Below, one piece after another: positions 1-8,726 of a stretch of 64,000 nt of DNA; within the stretch, counting starts at the first letter, position 1; every line of letters begins with the position of its first letter. This DNA comes from DASSJT01 sp963715025 (GTDB lineage Bacteria; Actinomycetota; Actinomycetes; Actinomycetales; Dermatophilaceae): assembly GCA_963715025.1 (NCBI GenBank), contig CAVQQQ010000009.1, positions 372,001-436,000 on the forward strand. The letters are read 5' to 3'. Made by a program: the position numbers and the translations under genes. Below the pieces are notes generated by a model. That model did not search any database, was not told the DNA's origin, and saw nothing but the letters and a program-made list of their open reading frames with translations.

Positions 1-142
1 GTCGAGGTCGGGCAGCAGGCCCTCGGTCATGGCCCCATTCAAGCGGCGGCCCTGCCACCGGCGCACCCGCGGGGGGTGATGGGTGTGATGCGCGTGGAGG
101 CAGGTGGTTGTGGCGTGTGCTGAGCCGGAGCAGCCTGCCGGA
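1..142. other. Window edge without a complete gene
   Basis: No complete gene fits here. On the minus strand an ATG complement at 28-30 opens ten codons (MTEGLLPDLD) that run off the window edge. They could be the first residues of a leftward gene, but there is no clear ribosome binding site and too little sequence to name it. Confidence 0.25.
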
Positions 143-535
143 CTAGCGGTCGCGGGAAGAGAGCACGCAGAACTCGTTGCCCTCGGGGTCGCCGAGGACC
201 TCCCAGGACACGTCCGGCCCCTGGCCGACATCGACCCGCGTCGCACCCAGGGCGAGCAGCCGCCGGATCTCGGCCCCGCGGTCGTCGTCGAGGTGCGGTG
301 CGAGGTCGATGTGCAAACGGTTCTTCAGCGTCTTGGACTCAGGCACGGGCACGAAGGCCATCTGCGGCCGCTGCCGCTCCCACTCGAGCCGTTCCTCGCC
401 CGCCCAGGAGGGAGCGATGTCGGTCTCGTCCTCGTCTTCGTAGACCACTTCCCAGCCGAGCACCTCCGCCCACCAGCGGGCGAGGGACGGCGGGTCATAG
501 GCGTCGACGACGAGGTGGTACCAGCGCAGGCCCAT
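143..535 (-). CDS. VOC (glyoxalase-like) family protein
   Basis: A 130-residue single-domain protein of the vicinal oxygen chelate superfamily, glyoxalase-like subgroup. The opening LRWYHLVVDAYDP and WWAEVLGWEV are typical of the first beta-alpha-beta unit. The RLHIDLAPHLDDDRGAEI segment and the terminal DPEGNEFCVL are the usual second metal-side strand and closing motif. The substrate is unknown; members include metal-dependent lyases, dioxygenases and drug-binding proteins. It is divergent from menB. A TAGCGT hexamer six bases before the ATG predicts a leaderless message and supports this start. There is no evidence that it belongs to menaquinone synthesis beyond proximity. Confidence 0.85.
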   Translation of the reverse strand: MGLRWYHLVVDAYDPPSLARWWAEVLGWEVVYEDEDETDIAPSWAGEERLEWERQRPQMAFVPVPESKTLKNRLHIDLAPHLDDDRGAEIRRLLALGATRVDVGQGPDVSWEVLGDPEGNEFCVLSSRDR

Positions 536-541
536 GGGTGA

Positions 542-547
542 ACGCTA
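542..547 (-). promoter_or_regulatory. -10 element of the VOC gene (leaderless)
   Basis: TAGCGT on the minus strand, with 6 bases between it and the ATG at 535. This places transcription start at or next to the start codon. No convincing -35 box was seen. Confidence 0.5.
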
Positions 548-599
548 GCGGCCCCGACGCCCGTTGGCGACGAACTGCGTGGCGCAGCCGGACCCTCGA

Positions 600-605
600 T
601 AGTCT
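600..605 (+). promoter_or_regulatory. -10 element of menB (leaderless)
   Basis: TAGTCT ends 7 bases before the GTG at 613, the spacing expected for a leaderless transcript. It supports GTG 613 as the start over longer in-frame extensions. Confidence 0.5.
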
Positions 606-612
606 CGCCAAC

Positions 613-1560
613 GTGAGCGAGCAGCCGACCGTCAGTGAGACCTTCGACCCCGAGGCGTGGGATGCCGTCGAGGGCTTCGACTTCACCGACATCACCTACC
701 ACCGGGCTCGAGGTCTGGGCGCGGTGCGCATCGCCCTCGACCGGCCGGCGGTGCTCAACGCGTTCCGGCCGCACACGGTCGACGAGCTCTACCGGGCACT
801 CGACCACGCCCGGCGCAGCCCCGATGTCGGCTGCGTGCTCATCACCGGCAACGGGCCCGGGCCCCAGGGCACGGGCGGCGCCGGCAAATGGGCCTTCTGC
901 TCCGGCGGCGACCAGCGCATCCGGGGCCGCTCGGGCTACCAGTACGCCAAGGACGACACGGACGACACGGCCGGCAATGTCGATGAGCGCCGGGTGAAGG
1001 CCGAAGGCGGGCGGCTCCACATCCTTGAGGTGCAGCGCCTGATCCGCACCATGCCCAAGGTCGTGGTTGCGGTGGTCAACGGCTGGGCTGCCGGGGGTGG
1101 CCACTCCCTCCACGTCGTCTGCGACCTGACCATCGCGAGCCGCGAGTACGCGAAGTTCAAGCAGACCGACGCCGACGTGGGCAGCTTCGACGGCGGCTAC
1201 GGCAGCGCCTACCTCGCCAGGATGGTCGGCCAGAAGTTCGCCCGGGAGATCTTCTTCCTGGGGCGCACCTACACCGCGGACGACATGCACCGGATGGGCG
1301 CGGTCAACCTGGTGGCCGATCACGCCGAGCTGGAGGCGACTGCGCTCCAGGTCGCTCGCGAGATCTTGGGCAAGTCCCCGCAGGCCCAGCGGATGCTCAA
1401 GTTCGCGTTCAACCTGGTCGACGACGGCCTGATGGGCCAGCAGGTCTTCGCCGGCGAGGCGACGCGGCTGGCGTACATGACCGACGAGGCCGTGGAGGGC
1501 CGCGACCAGTTCCTGGAGAAGCGCGACCCCGACTGGTCGCCCTTTCCCTGGTACTTCTGA
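613..1560 (+). CDS. menB: 1,4-dihydroxy-2-naphthoyl-CoA synthase MenB
   Basis: A 315-residue crotonase-fold enzyme that cyclises o-succinylbenzoyl-CoA to 1,4-dihydroxy-2-naphthoyl-CoA in cytosolic menaquinone synthesis. The length matches the actinobacterial family (about 310-315). Visible hallmarks are the oxyanion-hole strands FCSGGDQRIRG and NGWAAGGGHSLH, the DVGSFDGGYGSAYLAR segment, and the diagnostic C-terminus FLEKRDPDWSPFPWYF. The open frame extends upstream, but GTG 613 gives the family N-terminus (SEQPTVSETFDPEAW) and sits behind a leaderless -10 box. menE and menA follow on the same strand, with a leftward hemerythrin gene between menB and menE. Confidence 0.97.
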   Translation: MSEQPTVSETFDPEAWDAVEGFDFTDITYHRARGLGAVRIALDRPAVLNAFRPHTVDELYRALDHARRSPDVGCVLITGNGPGPQGTGGAGKWAFCSGGDQRIRGRSGYQYAKDDTDDTAGNVDERRVKAEGGRLHILEVQRLIRTMPKVVVAVVNGWAAGGGHSLHVVCDLTIASREYAKFKQTDADVGSFDGGYGSAYLARMVGQKFAREIFFLGRTYTADDMHRMGAVNLVADHAELEATALQVAREILGKSPQAQRMLKFAFNLVDDGLMGQQVFAGEATRLAYMTDEAVEGRDQFLEKRDPDWSPFPWYF

Positions 1561-1587
1561 GTCGCTGTCCTTCTCCGGCGCCGCGCC

Positions 1588-2076
1588 CTAGCCCTGCCCG
1601 CCGAGGTCCACCTCGAACGCCTCGTAGACCAGGTCCGAGCCCTTCTGCCGGTGGCGGACCAGCCGGCCCATGAGGGTGGTGAGCTCCTCGCGGAAGGCGG
1701 GGAGGTCGGCAGTCGTGCCGCCATGTTCGAGCACGGCGAGGTAGGCGTTGATGGCCTCCCCGAGGCTGGTGTGCTCCTCGGCCAGCCGGTCGACGGCGCC
1801 TGAGAGGCGGGGTGATCCGCGCCGCACGCTCTCGTAGAGACCGCCCGGGCCCTCGGTGAGCGACACGTGGTCGCGGAAGTCGTGGTCGAGCTCCGCCAGG
1901 GCGGCGCGGACCCGCTCCCGCCACGCGCCTCCTCGGGCGATGGGCGACTCCAGGGCGCAGTCGACCGCCGCCACCGCGTCGCGCAGCTCGGCGCGGTGGG
2001 CGCGCACCCGCTGCATGTAGCTGGCGAAGTCCGCCTCCACGACCCTATGGTCGGCCCACATCAGGACGGCGTCCAC
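1588..2076 (-). CDS. Hemerythrin-domain (HHE) protein
   Basis: A 162-residue all-helical protein resembling the hemerythrin HHE cation-binding family. Candidate iron ligands are spread as in that four-helix bundle: RAHRAEL near residue 27, ELDHDFRDHVSLTEGP near 65-80, AEEHTSLGEAI near 100, and a late RHRQKGSDLVYEAF near 142-155. Members bind a diiron centre and sense or store oxygen or nitric oxide, or act in iron handling; the role here is unknown. The gene is transcribed leftward between menB and menE. The start is probably GTG 2076, with an ATG five codons in as the alternative. Confidence 0.75.
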   Translation of the reverse strand: MDAVLMWADHRVVEADFASYMQRVRAHRAELRDAVAAVDCALESPIARGGAWRERVRAALAELDHDFRDHVSLTEGPGGLYESVRRGSPRLSGAVDRLAEEHTSLGEAINAYLAVLEHGGTTADLPAFREELTTLMGRLVRHRQKGSDLVYEAFEVDLGGQG

Positions 2077-2134
2077 TCCTGAGCATCACCCCCCGTCGCC
2101 CAGCGCCTCAGAATCTCCGTGACAGCATGGCCGG

Positions 2135-3298
2135 GTGAGCCCTGCGCCGCACCTGCGGCCCCTGTCCGTGCCCCTCGGCAAGGCTGCGCTCGGCCTGCTC
2201 GCTCCGCTCGTCGAGGCGCTTGCCGGGGGCCCAGCCCTCATCCCGTATGCCGCGGGCACGCCAGTCCCATCCACCGTGGCCGACCCGCTGCCCGGCACCG
2301 CGCTGGTCGTCGGAACCAGCGGGTCGACGGGTTCCCCCAAGCTCGCCATGCTGACTTCCACAGCCCTGCTGAACAGCGCCGACGCCACCCACGACGCGCT
2401 CGGCGGGCCGGGACAGTGGCTCCTGCCCATGCCGGCCCACCACATCGCGGGCCTACAGGTGCTGGTGCGCTCGATCGCGGCGCGGACCACGCCCGTCATC
2501 CAGGACCTGGCGAACGGTTTCACCCCCGGTGGCTTCGCCGACGCAACGGCGCAGCTCGACTCGGCGGCCCGTCGCTACACCGCGCTGGTGCCGACCCAGC
2601 TGGCCCGGCTCCTCGCCGACCCGGGGGGTGTCCAGGCTCTCGCGACCTATGACGCGGTCCTGGTCGGGGGCGCGGCGACACCGGCCGCGCTACTGCGGCA
2701 GGCCGCCGATCACGGCGTCATGGCGGTCACCACCTATGGCATGACCGAGACCGCGGGGGGCTGTGTGTATGCCGGCCGGCCGCTCCCGTGCTCGCGGGTC
2801 CGCGCGACCCACGACGGCCGGCTGCAGCTCGGCGGCGACACGGTGGCGCTCGGGTACCTCGGCGAGCCGGCCCTGACCGCCCGGGCCTTCGCCACCGACT
2901 CCGACGGCACCCGCTGGTTCACCACCGACGACGTGGGCCACGAGGGCAGCGACGGGCGCTGGCACGTCGACGGCCGCGTCGACGACCTGATCAACACCGG
3001 GGGCCTCAAGGTCGCGCCCCGCATCGTCGAGGAGGCGATCCTGGAGCACGTCTCGAGAGCCGCCGACGCGGTCGTCGTGGGCACCCCCCACCCCGATTGG
3101 GGGCAGGCCGTGAGCGCCGCCATCGTGCTGCACCACGCCGACACCGGGCCGGTCCCCACGGTCGGCGGCGTGCGGAGCTGCCTGCGCGGCATACTGCCCG
3201 ACCATGCCCTGCCGCAGCGGGTTCTCGTGGTGTCCGCGATCCCGCTGCGAGGGCCCGGGAAGCCTGACCGAGCAGCGGTAGCGGCGCTCTTCGCGTGA
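2135..3298 (+). CDS. menE: o-Succinylbenzoate-CoA ligase MenE
   Basis: A 387-residue ANL-superfamily adenylating enzyme that activates o-succinylbenzoate to its CoA thioester, the step before MenB. Family motifs appear in order: the P-loop GTSGSTGSPKLAM near residue 65, TTYGMTETAGG near 200, WFTTDDVG and DGRVDDLINTGGLKV near 265-290, and the catalytic lysine region GPGKPDRAAV at the C-terminus. It is short for an ANL enzyme but normal for actinobacterial MenE. GTG 2135 is the start. It is followed after 12 bases by the small membrane protein gene and then by menA. Confidence 0.95.
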   Translation: MSPAPHLRPLSVPLGKAALGLLAPLVEALAGGPALIPYAAGTPVPSTVADPLPGTALVVGTSGSTGSPKLAMLTSTALLNSADATHDALGGPGQWLLPMPAHHIAGLQVLVRSIAARTTPVIQDLANGFTPGGFADATAQLDSAARRYTALVPTQLARLLADPGGVQALATYDAVLVGGAATPAALLRQAADHGVMAVTTYGMTETAGGCVYAGRPLPCSRVRATHDGRLQLGGDTVALGYLGEPALTARAFATDSDGTRWFTTDDVGHEGSDGRWHVDGRVDDLINTGGLKVAPRIVEEAILEHVSRAADAVVVGTPHPDWGQAVSAAIVLHHADTGPVPTVGGVRSCLRGILPDHALPQRVLVVSAIPLRGPGKPDRAAVAALFA

Positions 3299-3310
3299 GA
3301 CGATGGGTGG

Positions 3311-3574
3311 ATGCTCCGCGTCCTGCCCACCATCCTCATCGTGGCGCTGACCGTCTACGCGGCCGTGGACTGCGTGCAGACGGACGAAGGCCAGATCCGC
3401 AATCTGCCCAAGCTGGTGTGGGTCTTCCTCATCCTGCTCTTCCCGATCGCCGGGCCTGCCACGTGGTTCATCGCGGGACGGCCGGTGACCTCAGCCAGCC
3501 GGTGGCCGGGCCGCCGTCCGCAAGGCCCACCGCGCGGACCCGACGACGACCCCGACTTCTTGCGCAAGCTGTAG
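3311..3574 (+). CDS. Small membrane protein with PLDc_N-type domain
   Basis: An 87-residue protein with two hydrophobic helices (about residues 3-18 and 36-55) and a polar tail (RPGPDDDPDFL-like end). The order helix, short charged loop, then LVWVFLILLFPIAGPATWFIAGRP matches the phospholipase D N-terminal (PLDc_N) membrane domain that occurs alone in many Actinobacteria. It has no catalytic HKD motif, so no enzyme activity is expected. It lies between menE and menA, and its conserved company suggests a membrane role near quinone synthesis. That link is inference. Confidence 0.75.
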   Translation: MLRVLPTILIVALTVYAAVDCVQTDEGQIRNLPKLVWVFLILLFPIAGPATWFIAGRPVTSASRWPGRRPQGPPRGPDDDPDFLRKL

Positions 3575-3580
3575 CCCGCA

Positions 3581-3586
3581 TAGCCT
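3581..3586 (+). promoter_or_regulatory. -10 element of menA (leaderless)
   Basis: TAGCCT with 7 bases to the ATG at 3594. It suggests menA has its own leaderless promoter in addition to read-through from menE. Confidence 0.45.
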
Positions 3587-3593
3587 CTGCGCC

Positions 3594-4469
3594 ATGGCCA
3601 CCCCCGCCCAGTGGATCGAGGGCGCCCGCCCGCGCACCCTTCCCGCGGCCGTCGCGCCGGTGATCCTCGGCACCGGAGCCGCGGCCGCCCTCGACAGCAG
3701 CAGCCTCGGGTTCGCGATCCTGGCCCTCGTCGTGGCGGTGAGCCTCCAGATCGGCGTCAACTACGCCAACGACTACAGCGACGGCGTCCGGGGCACCGAC
3801 GAGGCCCGGGTGGGCCCGGTGCGCCTGGTCGGCCAGGGCCTGGCCCTTCCCGACAACGTCCGGATCGCTGCGTTCGCAGCGTTCGGCTTCGCCGCCCTGG
3901 CCGGGCTGGCCCTTGTGGCCCTGTCAGCGGCCTGGGTCATGATCCCGCTGGGAGTCCTCGCCATCCTCGCGGCGTGGCGCTACACCGGCGGTGACAACCC
4001 CTACGGCTACCGCGGCCTCGGTGAGGTCTACGTCTTCGTCTTCTTCGGGTTGATGGCCACCCTGGGCACGCTCTACACCCAGGCCCACCGGCTCAGCTGG
4101 CCCGGGCTCCTCGGCGCCGTGGGCGTCGGCGTCATCGCCTCTGCGCTCCTCGTTGCCAACAACCTGCGCGACATCCCGACCGACACCATGAGTGGCAAGC
4201 GCACCCTCGCGGTGCGGCTGGGCGACCGCCGCACCCGCCTGCTCTACCTCGGGCTCCTGGTCGTCGCGCTGGCCTGCCCGGTCGTCGTCGGCGTGTGGTG
4301 GCACCTCTGGGCGCTCCTGGCCCTGCTGTCGTTCGGCCTGGCCGTCACCCCGGCCCGGCGGATCTGGTCAGGCGCGACGGGCCGCGACCTGGTTCCCGTG
4401 CTGGCCGGCACCGGACTGTTCGAGCTGGCCTACGCGGTCCTTTTCGCGATCGGGCTGGCGACCGGCTAG
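3594..4469 (+). CDS. menA: 1,4-Dihydroxy-2-naphthoate polyprenyltransferase MenA
   Basis: A 291-residue UbiA-family integral membrane enzyme that joins a polyprenyl chain to 1,4-dihydroxy-2-naphthoate to give demethylmenaquinone. The first Asp-rich motif is NDYSDGVRGTD near residue 60 and the second is NNLRDIPTDTMSGKRTL near 185; both bind Mg-diphosphate. About eight hydrophobic segments are visible. The methyltransferase that completes menaquinone and the MenD/F/C/H genes are not in this window. It is convergent with the cytochrome c maturation operon. Confidence 0.96.
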   Translation: MATPAQWIEGARPRTLPAAVAPVILGTGAAAALDSSSLGFAILALVVAVSLQIGVNYANDYSDGVRGTDEARVGPVRLVGQGLALPDNVRIAAFAAFGFAALAGLALVALSAAWVMIPLGVLAILAAWRYTGGDNPYGYRGLGEVYVFVFFGLMATLGTLYTQAHRLSWPGLLGAVGVGVIASALLVANNLRDIPTDTMSGKRTLAVRLGDRRTRLLYLGLLVVALACPVVVGVWWHLWALLALLSFGLAVTPARRIWSGATGRDLVPVLAGTGLFELAYAVLFAIGLATG

Positions 4470-4497
4470 GATCCGCCGAGCAGTGGGCTCGCGGTCG

Positions 4498-4776
4498 TCA
4501 GCGGTACTCCCCGCGCCCCTCGTCCTCGGCGTCCTCGGCCTGCGCGTCGTCGACGATGGTGGCGCGGGCGGCACGGCGCCGCTCCAGCCTTTCGACGAGC
4601 TCGCGGCTGTACTGCTCGCGGAACGGGCGCAGCGCGAAGTACGAGATCGCCAGGGACAGCAGGGCAGCGCCCATCAGCAGGATGAGCTGCTGGTCGCGAC
4701 TGCGGAGCCCCAGCAGCCAGAGCAGGCCCAGGCAGCCGAAGAAGATGAGCAGGCGCAGGACCGAGTAGCGGACCAT
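4498..4776 (-). CDS. DUF4229 small membrane protein
   Basis: A 92-residue protein that begins MVRYSVLRLLIFFG and has two transmembrane helices (about 6-25 and 31-48), then PFREQYSRELVERLERRR and an acidic tail. This matches the actinobacterial DUF4229 family, which has no assigned function. It is the last gene of the hemL-ccs operon, five bases after ccsB. The open frame runs much further upstream inside ccsB; the internal ATG at 4776 is chosen because the residues before it are the shadow of ccsB. Confidence 0.8.
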   Translation of the reverse strand: MVRYSVLRLLIFFGCLGLLWLLGLRSRDQQLILLMGAALLSLAISYFALRPFREQYSRELVERLERRRAARATIVDDAQAEDAEDEGRGEYR

Positions 4777-4781
4777 GTGGC

Positions 4782-5756
4782 TCAGAGCCCTGAGTAGCTG
4801 TGCTGGCCCACGAAGAACACGTTCACGACGCCGTAGTTGACGAGGATGCACCCATAGCCGGCCAGAGCGATGAGCGCGGCGCTGCGGCGGCTCCACCCGC
4901 TTGTGGCACGGGCATGGAGGTATGCCGCGTAGACGACCCAGATGACGAAGGTCCAGACCTCCTTGGGATCCCAGTTCCAGTACGAGCCCCAGGCCTGCCG
5001 TGCCCAGATCGCGCCCGCGATGAGCGTGAAGCTCCACAGCGGGAAGGCGATGACGTGCAGGCCGTAGCTGAGCCGCTCTAGCGCCGCGGCGGCCGGAAGG
5101 CTGTTCATGAACGACCGGCGGCCGTCGGCCTCGACGCGCTCCTGCCACAGGTACAGGCCGCTCACCGCCGCGCCGAGCGTGAAGACGGCGACCGAGATGG
5201 TCGCGACGGTGACGTGGATGACCAGCCAGTAGCTGCGCAGCGACGGCATGAGCTCGGAGGCCTCGGTGTACCAGACAGTCAGGGCCAGCCCGAGGACGAG
5301 CAGCACGGGGGTCACGACGAACAGCCCGAGCCACCTGACGTCGCGGCGGGTCGACCACGCCGAGAACGCCAACACCACGAGCATCGAGGCGAACACGGCG
5401 AACTCGAACATGTTGCCCAGCGGCCACCGGTGGACGGACGCGCCGCGCAGCGCCACGGAGGCCACGAGCAGGAAGCCGGCCAGCCAGGTCAGCGACCCCG
5501 CGATGCCCGCGGCCCGGGCGCCTGGGCGGCGGTTCGCGGCGGCCGGGCCCTCGGCGCTGGAGCGGGCGTCCGGGGCGGGAGCCGGCACGCCCCCGGCCAT
5601 CGCCGGCTCGGTCACCACCGCGCGATCGCCAGCCGAGGAGCGCGCGGGCACCAGGCGGGCCAGGTACACGGCATACCCGAGCATCGCCAGGGTGAGGACC
5701 ACCATCGCCGACACCAGGCTGTAGTTGGCGTACCCCGCCAGGGACTCGTCGGTCAT
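4782..5756 (-). CDS. ccsB: Cytochrome c biogenesis protein CcsB (CcsA/ResC-type)
   Basis: A 324-residue multi-pass protein of the system II heme handling family (named CcsA, ResC or CcsB in different lineages). The tryptophan-rich heme-binding signature GSYWNWDPKEVWTF lies near residue 250 and is flanked by histidines in neighbouring helices (VIHVTVATIS, YGLHVIAFPLW). Together with ResB it exports heme and ligates it to apocytochrome c outside the membrane. Its ATG overlaps the resB stop by four bases (5753-5756), indicating translational coupling. Confidence 0.95.
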   Translation of the reverse strand: MTDESLAGYANYSLVSAMVVLTLAMLGYAVYLARLVPARSSAGDRAVVTEPAMAGGVPAPAPDARSSAEGPAAANRRPGARAAGIAGSLTWLAGFLLVASVALRGASVHRWPLGNMFEFAVFASMLVVLAFSAWSTRRDVRWLGLFVVTPVLLVLGLALTVWYTEASELMPSLRSYWLVIHVTVATISVAVFTLGAAVSGLYLWQERVEADGRRSFMNSLPAAAALERLSYGLHVIAFPLWSFTLIAGAIWARQAWGSYWNWDPKEVWTFVIWVVYAAYLHARATSGWSRRSAALIALAGYGCILVNYGVVNVFFVGQHSYSGL

Positions 5757-7375
5757 CGCTTCTCCCGCGTTTGTTCCTTCATCGTGTCGAGCAGGCCCTG
5801 GAGGACCTGCTCCAGGCGCTCACCGAGGGCGACGTCGTCGTCCTTGGACAGGCCTGCGACGGTGACCACGGTACGACCTGGCTCTTCGTCGGCGGCAGCC
5901 ACCCGCACGAAGACCCGGCGCCGCTTGACGACCAGCGAGGCGATCAACCCGGCGAGGGCGAGCAGTGCGCTCCACAGGGTCAGCCACTTGCCGGGGTCGT
6001 CGCGCACCGAGAGCCCGGCGAACCGCTCCACGCCGTCGAAGGCGATGCTGCCCCTGCCGCCGGGCAGCTGCACCGTCTTCCCCGGCTCGAGCCAGATCCG
6101 CAGTGGCTGGCCCTTGTCGTCGCGCACCTGCGTGAGCTCATCGGTGTCGAGCGTGTAGACCGACTGCGGCCGGCCGCTGGGGAAGAGCTCGCCCTCGTAC
6201 AGCCCGAGCGCCAGGGCCGGCCGGCGCGCGTCGGGGAAGATCGACGTCGGCCCGAGTTCCTGGTCAATGACGGCGGTCGGCAGGAAGAGGCCGAAGAATC
6301 CCAGCTGCTTGGGCTCGGCGCCCGCCACCTTGACGGCGCCGACCGACTTGTAGTTGTTGTCCTGCGCGAGGAACGGCGTCGCGTCGTGGTAGACCACCGC
6401 ACCGGTCGAGTCGCGCACGGTGATGACCGGAGCGTAGCCGTTGCCCAGCAGGAACACCGTGGCATTGCCCAGCTCGAGCGGGTGGTTGACCTTGACGGTC
6501 GCGGAACGAGCGGGGTCGCCCGGCTTGGTGACGACGGTGGTGTATGCCGTGAAGTCGCGGGGAGCACCGAACTGGCCGCGGCCTGTGGTCGTGTCCTCGA
6601 AGGTGGCGTCGAGGCGGTCGACCCGCACGGTGAACGGCGTGAGCTTCTCGGGGTCGACCCAAGGTCCTGGGCTGAAGGTGTCGAACCGGGACAGCGTGTT
6701 GGCGAAGGTCTGGCCCACGGGCACGATCACGTCGCCTTTCCACCCCAGCAGGTGTCCCCAGGCGATCCCGATGATGACCAGGACCAGGGCGAGGTGGAAG
6801 GCGAGGTTCCCTGTCTCCTTGAGGTAGCCTGCCTCGGCGGAGACGGACTCGCCGTCGGCACTCTCGCGGTGGCCGACGACGCGGAACCGCTTGCGGCGCA
6901 ACACCTCCCGTGCGGCGTCCAGGGCCTGGTCGCCCAGTTCCTCGACCCGGCCCTCGAGGGTTGCCGTGCGGTGCTCCGGCAGCCGGTCGAGCCGCTTGGG
7001 GGCCCGCGGCGGCCGCGAGCGCATGGCCTTCCAGTGGGCCCTGGACCTCGGCAGGACGCAGCCGACCAGTGAGATGAACAGCAGGAGGTAGATCGCCGAG
7101 AACCACGGTGAGGCATAGACCTCGAAGAACCCCAGGCGGTCCAGCCACGGGCCGGTGGTGGGGTGCTGGGCGATGTAGTCGGCGGTCCGCGCGGCGTCGA
7201 TGCTGCGCTGCGGCCAGATCGAGCCCGGGACCGCCCCCACTGCCAGCAGCAGGAGGAGGAACAGGGCGGTGCGCATGCTCGTCAGCTGCCGCCAGGCCCA
7301 GCGCAGCCAGCCGAGGAGGCCCAGGCGGGGCTGGGTGATCGGCTCGCGTTCCATCGTCGTCACGTCCGGCGCCAT
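5753..7375 (-). CDS. resB: Cytochrome c biogenesis protein ResB
   Basis: A 540-residue membrane protein of the ResB/Ccs1 family, partner of CcsB in the system II synthetase. It has three N-terminal hydrophobic helices (about residues 36-52, 85-105 and 195-215), a large extracytoplasmic domain and a final helix near 470-490 (LWSALLALAGLIASLVV). The conserved TGNLAFHLALV stretch carries a histidine expected in the heme path. One base separates it from ccdA upstream. ATG 7375 is used; a second ATG seven codons in (MEREP) is also possible. Confidence 0.93.
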   Translation of the reverse strand: MAPDVTTMEREPITQPRLGLLGWLRWAWRQLTSMRTALFLLLLLAVGAVPGSIWPQRSIDAARTADYIAQHPTTGPWLDRLGFFEVYASPWFSAIYLLLFISLVGCVLPRSRAHWKAMRSRPPRAPKRLDRLPEHRTATLEGRVEELGDQALDAAREVLRRKRFRVVGHRESADGESVSAEAGYLKETGNLAFHLALVLVIIGIAWGHLLGWKGDVIVPVGQTFANTLSRFDTFSPGPWVDPEKLTPFTVRVDRLDATFEDTTTGRGQFGAPRDFTAYTTVVTKPGDPARSATVKVNHPLELGNATVFLLGNGYAPVITVRDSTGAVVYHDATPFLAQDNNYKSVGAVKVAGAEPKQLGFFGLFLPTAVIDQELGPTSIFPDARRPALALGLYEGELFPSGRPQSVYTLDTDELTQVRDDKGQPLRIWLEPGKTVQLPGGRGSIAFDGVERFAGLSVRDDPGKWLTLWSALLALAGLIASLVVKRRRVFVRVAAADEEPGRTVVTVAGLSKDDDVALGERLEQVLQGLLDTMKEQTREKR

Positions 7376-7376
7376 G

Positions 7377-8129
7377 TCAGATCACCGTCGTGAAGGATGA
7401 GACAAGGCGGGTCTCGAGCCCCCGCATCCAGTCTTCCCACACCCCGGTCAGCAGCAGCAGTCCCACCGCGAGCAGCAGCGTCCCGCCGAATACCTGGATA
7501 CCGCGCTGGTGCCGCCGAAGCCAGCCCGTGACCGGCCCCAAGCGGGAGTAGCCGCCGGCGATGAGCAGGAACGGCACACCCAGGCCGAGGGAGTAGGCCA
7601 CGGCGAGGACCACACCTCGGGTCACGGCGTGCTGGTCACCGGTCGTGGTCGCCAGAGTGAGGACGGCCCCGAGCGTGGGACCAGTGCAGGGCGCCCAGCC
7701 GAGGCCGAACACCGCTCCCAGAAGCGGCGCGCCGGCAAGCCCGGCCGCCGGGCGCACGCTGGCCTTGAGGGTCCGCTGGCTCCCGGCGCCGAGGAAGACC
7801 AGCGCCATCACCACGACGAGGGCGCCGCCGACACGCATGAGCATGGCCCGGTGCTCGACCAGAGCCGCGCCGATCGTGGCGAGGAAGGCCGTGATCAGGA
7901 TGAACACGGCCGAGAAGCCCAGGACGAACAGCAGAGCGCCGAGGAACATCCGGCTCCGAGACCGGCGCTCGAGCGCGACGTCGCTGAGCCCGGTCACGTA
8001 CCCGAGGAAGCCGGGCACGAGCGGCAGCACGCACGGCGAGGCGAAGGACACCAGGCCGGCGAGCAGCGCCACGGCGAGGGCGATCGGGAGCGCTCCGGAC
8101 GTGACGGTGTCGACGAGGTTCGCGGGCAT
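7377..8129 (-). CDS. ccdA: Thiol-disulfide transporter CcdA
   Basis: A 250-residue six-helix protein of the DsbD/CcdA family. It passes electrons from cytoplasmic thioredoxin across the membrane to the extracytoplasmic thioredoxin-like protein encoded just upstream. The two redox cysteines appear in the usual proline contexts: FASPCVLPLVPGF near residue 33 and GWAPCTGPTLG near 145. It lies three bases after the TlpA-like gene and one base before resB, which is the standard set for keeping apocytochrome cysteines reduced. Confidence 0.95.
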   Translation of the reverse strand: MPANLVDTVTSGALPIALAVALLAGLVSFASPCVLPLVPGFLGYVTGLSDVALERRSRSRMFLGALLFVLGFSAVFILITAFLATIGAALVEHRAMLMRVGGALVVVMALVFLGAGSQRTLKASVRPAAGLAGAPLLGAVFGLGWAPCTGPTLGAVLTLATTTGDQHAVTRGVVLAVAYSLGLGVPFLLIAGGYSRLGPVTGWLRRHQRGIQVFGGTLLLAVGLLLLTGVWEDWMRGLETRLVSSFTTVI

Positions 8130-8132
8130 GCG

Positions 8133-8726
8133 TCAGGCGGCCGACTCGGCCAGCGTGTCCTCGACAAGCCCGGTGAGGGTGCTGGCCGTGATGGGTCCGC
8201 TGACCCGGGCGGCGATCCGGCCGGTGCGGTCGAGAACCAGGGTGGTCGGCACGGTTGGCGCCTTGCCCTGGAGACCCAGGATGAGCACCCCGGACTCGTC
8301 GCTCAGTGACGGGTAGCCCAGCCCGTGGCGCCTCTGCGCCGCAAGCCCCCGCTGCGGGTCTTCGCGGAAGTCGATGCCGACGAACTGGACCGGTTTGCCC
8401 GACCCCGAGAGCGACGACCAGGCCTTCTTGAGCTCCGGAGCCTCGGCCTCGCAGGGGCCGCACCAGGATCCCCACACGTTGACGACGACGACGGAGTTCC
8501 GGTAGTCGGCCAGACTCAGCGGCTTGCCATCGACGGTCGTGCCAGTAAGTCTGACCGGCTGCCGCCGCTGGTCGATGGCAACCTTCTCGACGCTGCCGTC
8601 ACCGGAGATGTAGCCCTTGCGGGACCCGGACTTGGCCTGGGCGGCGACCGAGTTGGGGTCCTCGCCGCAGGCGCCGACGAGAAGCAGGGCCGCCGCGGCG
8701 CACGCGGCGGCGAGACCACGCCTCAC
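8133..8726 (-). CDS. TlpA/ResA-like thioredoxin lipoprotein
   Basis: A 197-residue extracytoplasmic thiol-disulfide oxidoreductase. The GTG at 8726 gives a lipoprotein signal (RRGLAAACAAAALLLVGAC, lipobox LVGAC), and a thioredoxin fold follows with active site WGSWCGPCEAEAPELKKAW. Longer open frame upstream lies in the phosphatase gene and is rejected because it would bury the signal peptide. The GTGA overlap with the phosphatase stop (8723-8726) supports this start. It likely reduces CXXCH cysteines of apocytochrome c, with CcdA as electron donor. Confidence 0.92.
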   Translation of the reverse strand: MRRGLAAACAAAALLLVGACGEDPNSVAAQAKSGSRKGYISGDGSVEKVAIDQRRQPVRLTGTTVDGKPLSLADYRNSVVVVNVWGSWCGPCEAEAPELKKAWSSLSGSGKPVQFVGIDFREDPQRGLAAQRRHGLGYPSLSDESGVLILGLQGKAPTVPTTLVLDRTGRIAARVSGPITASTLTGLVEDTLAESAA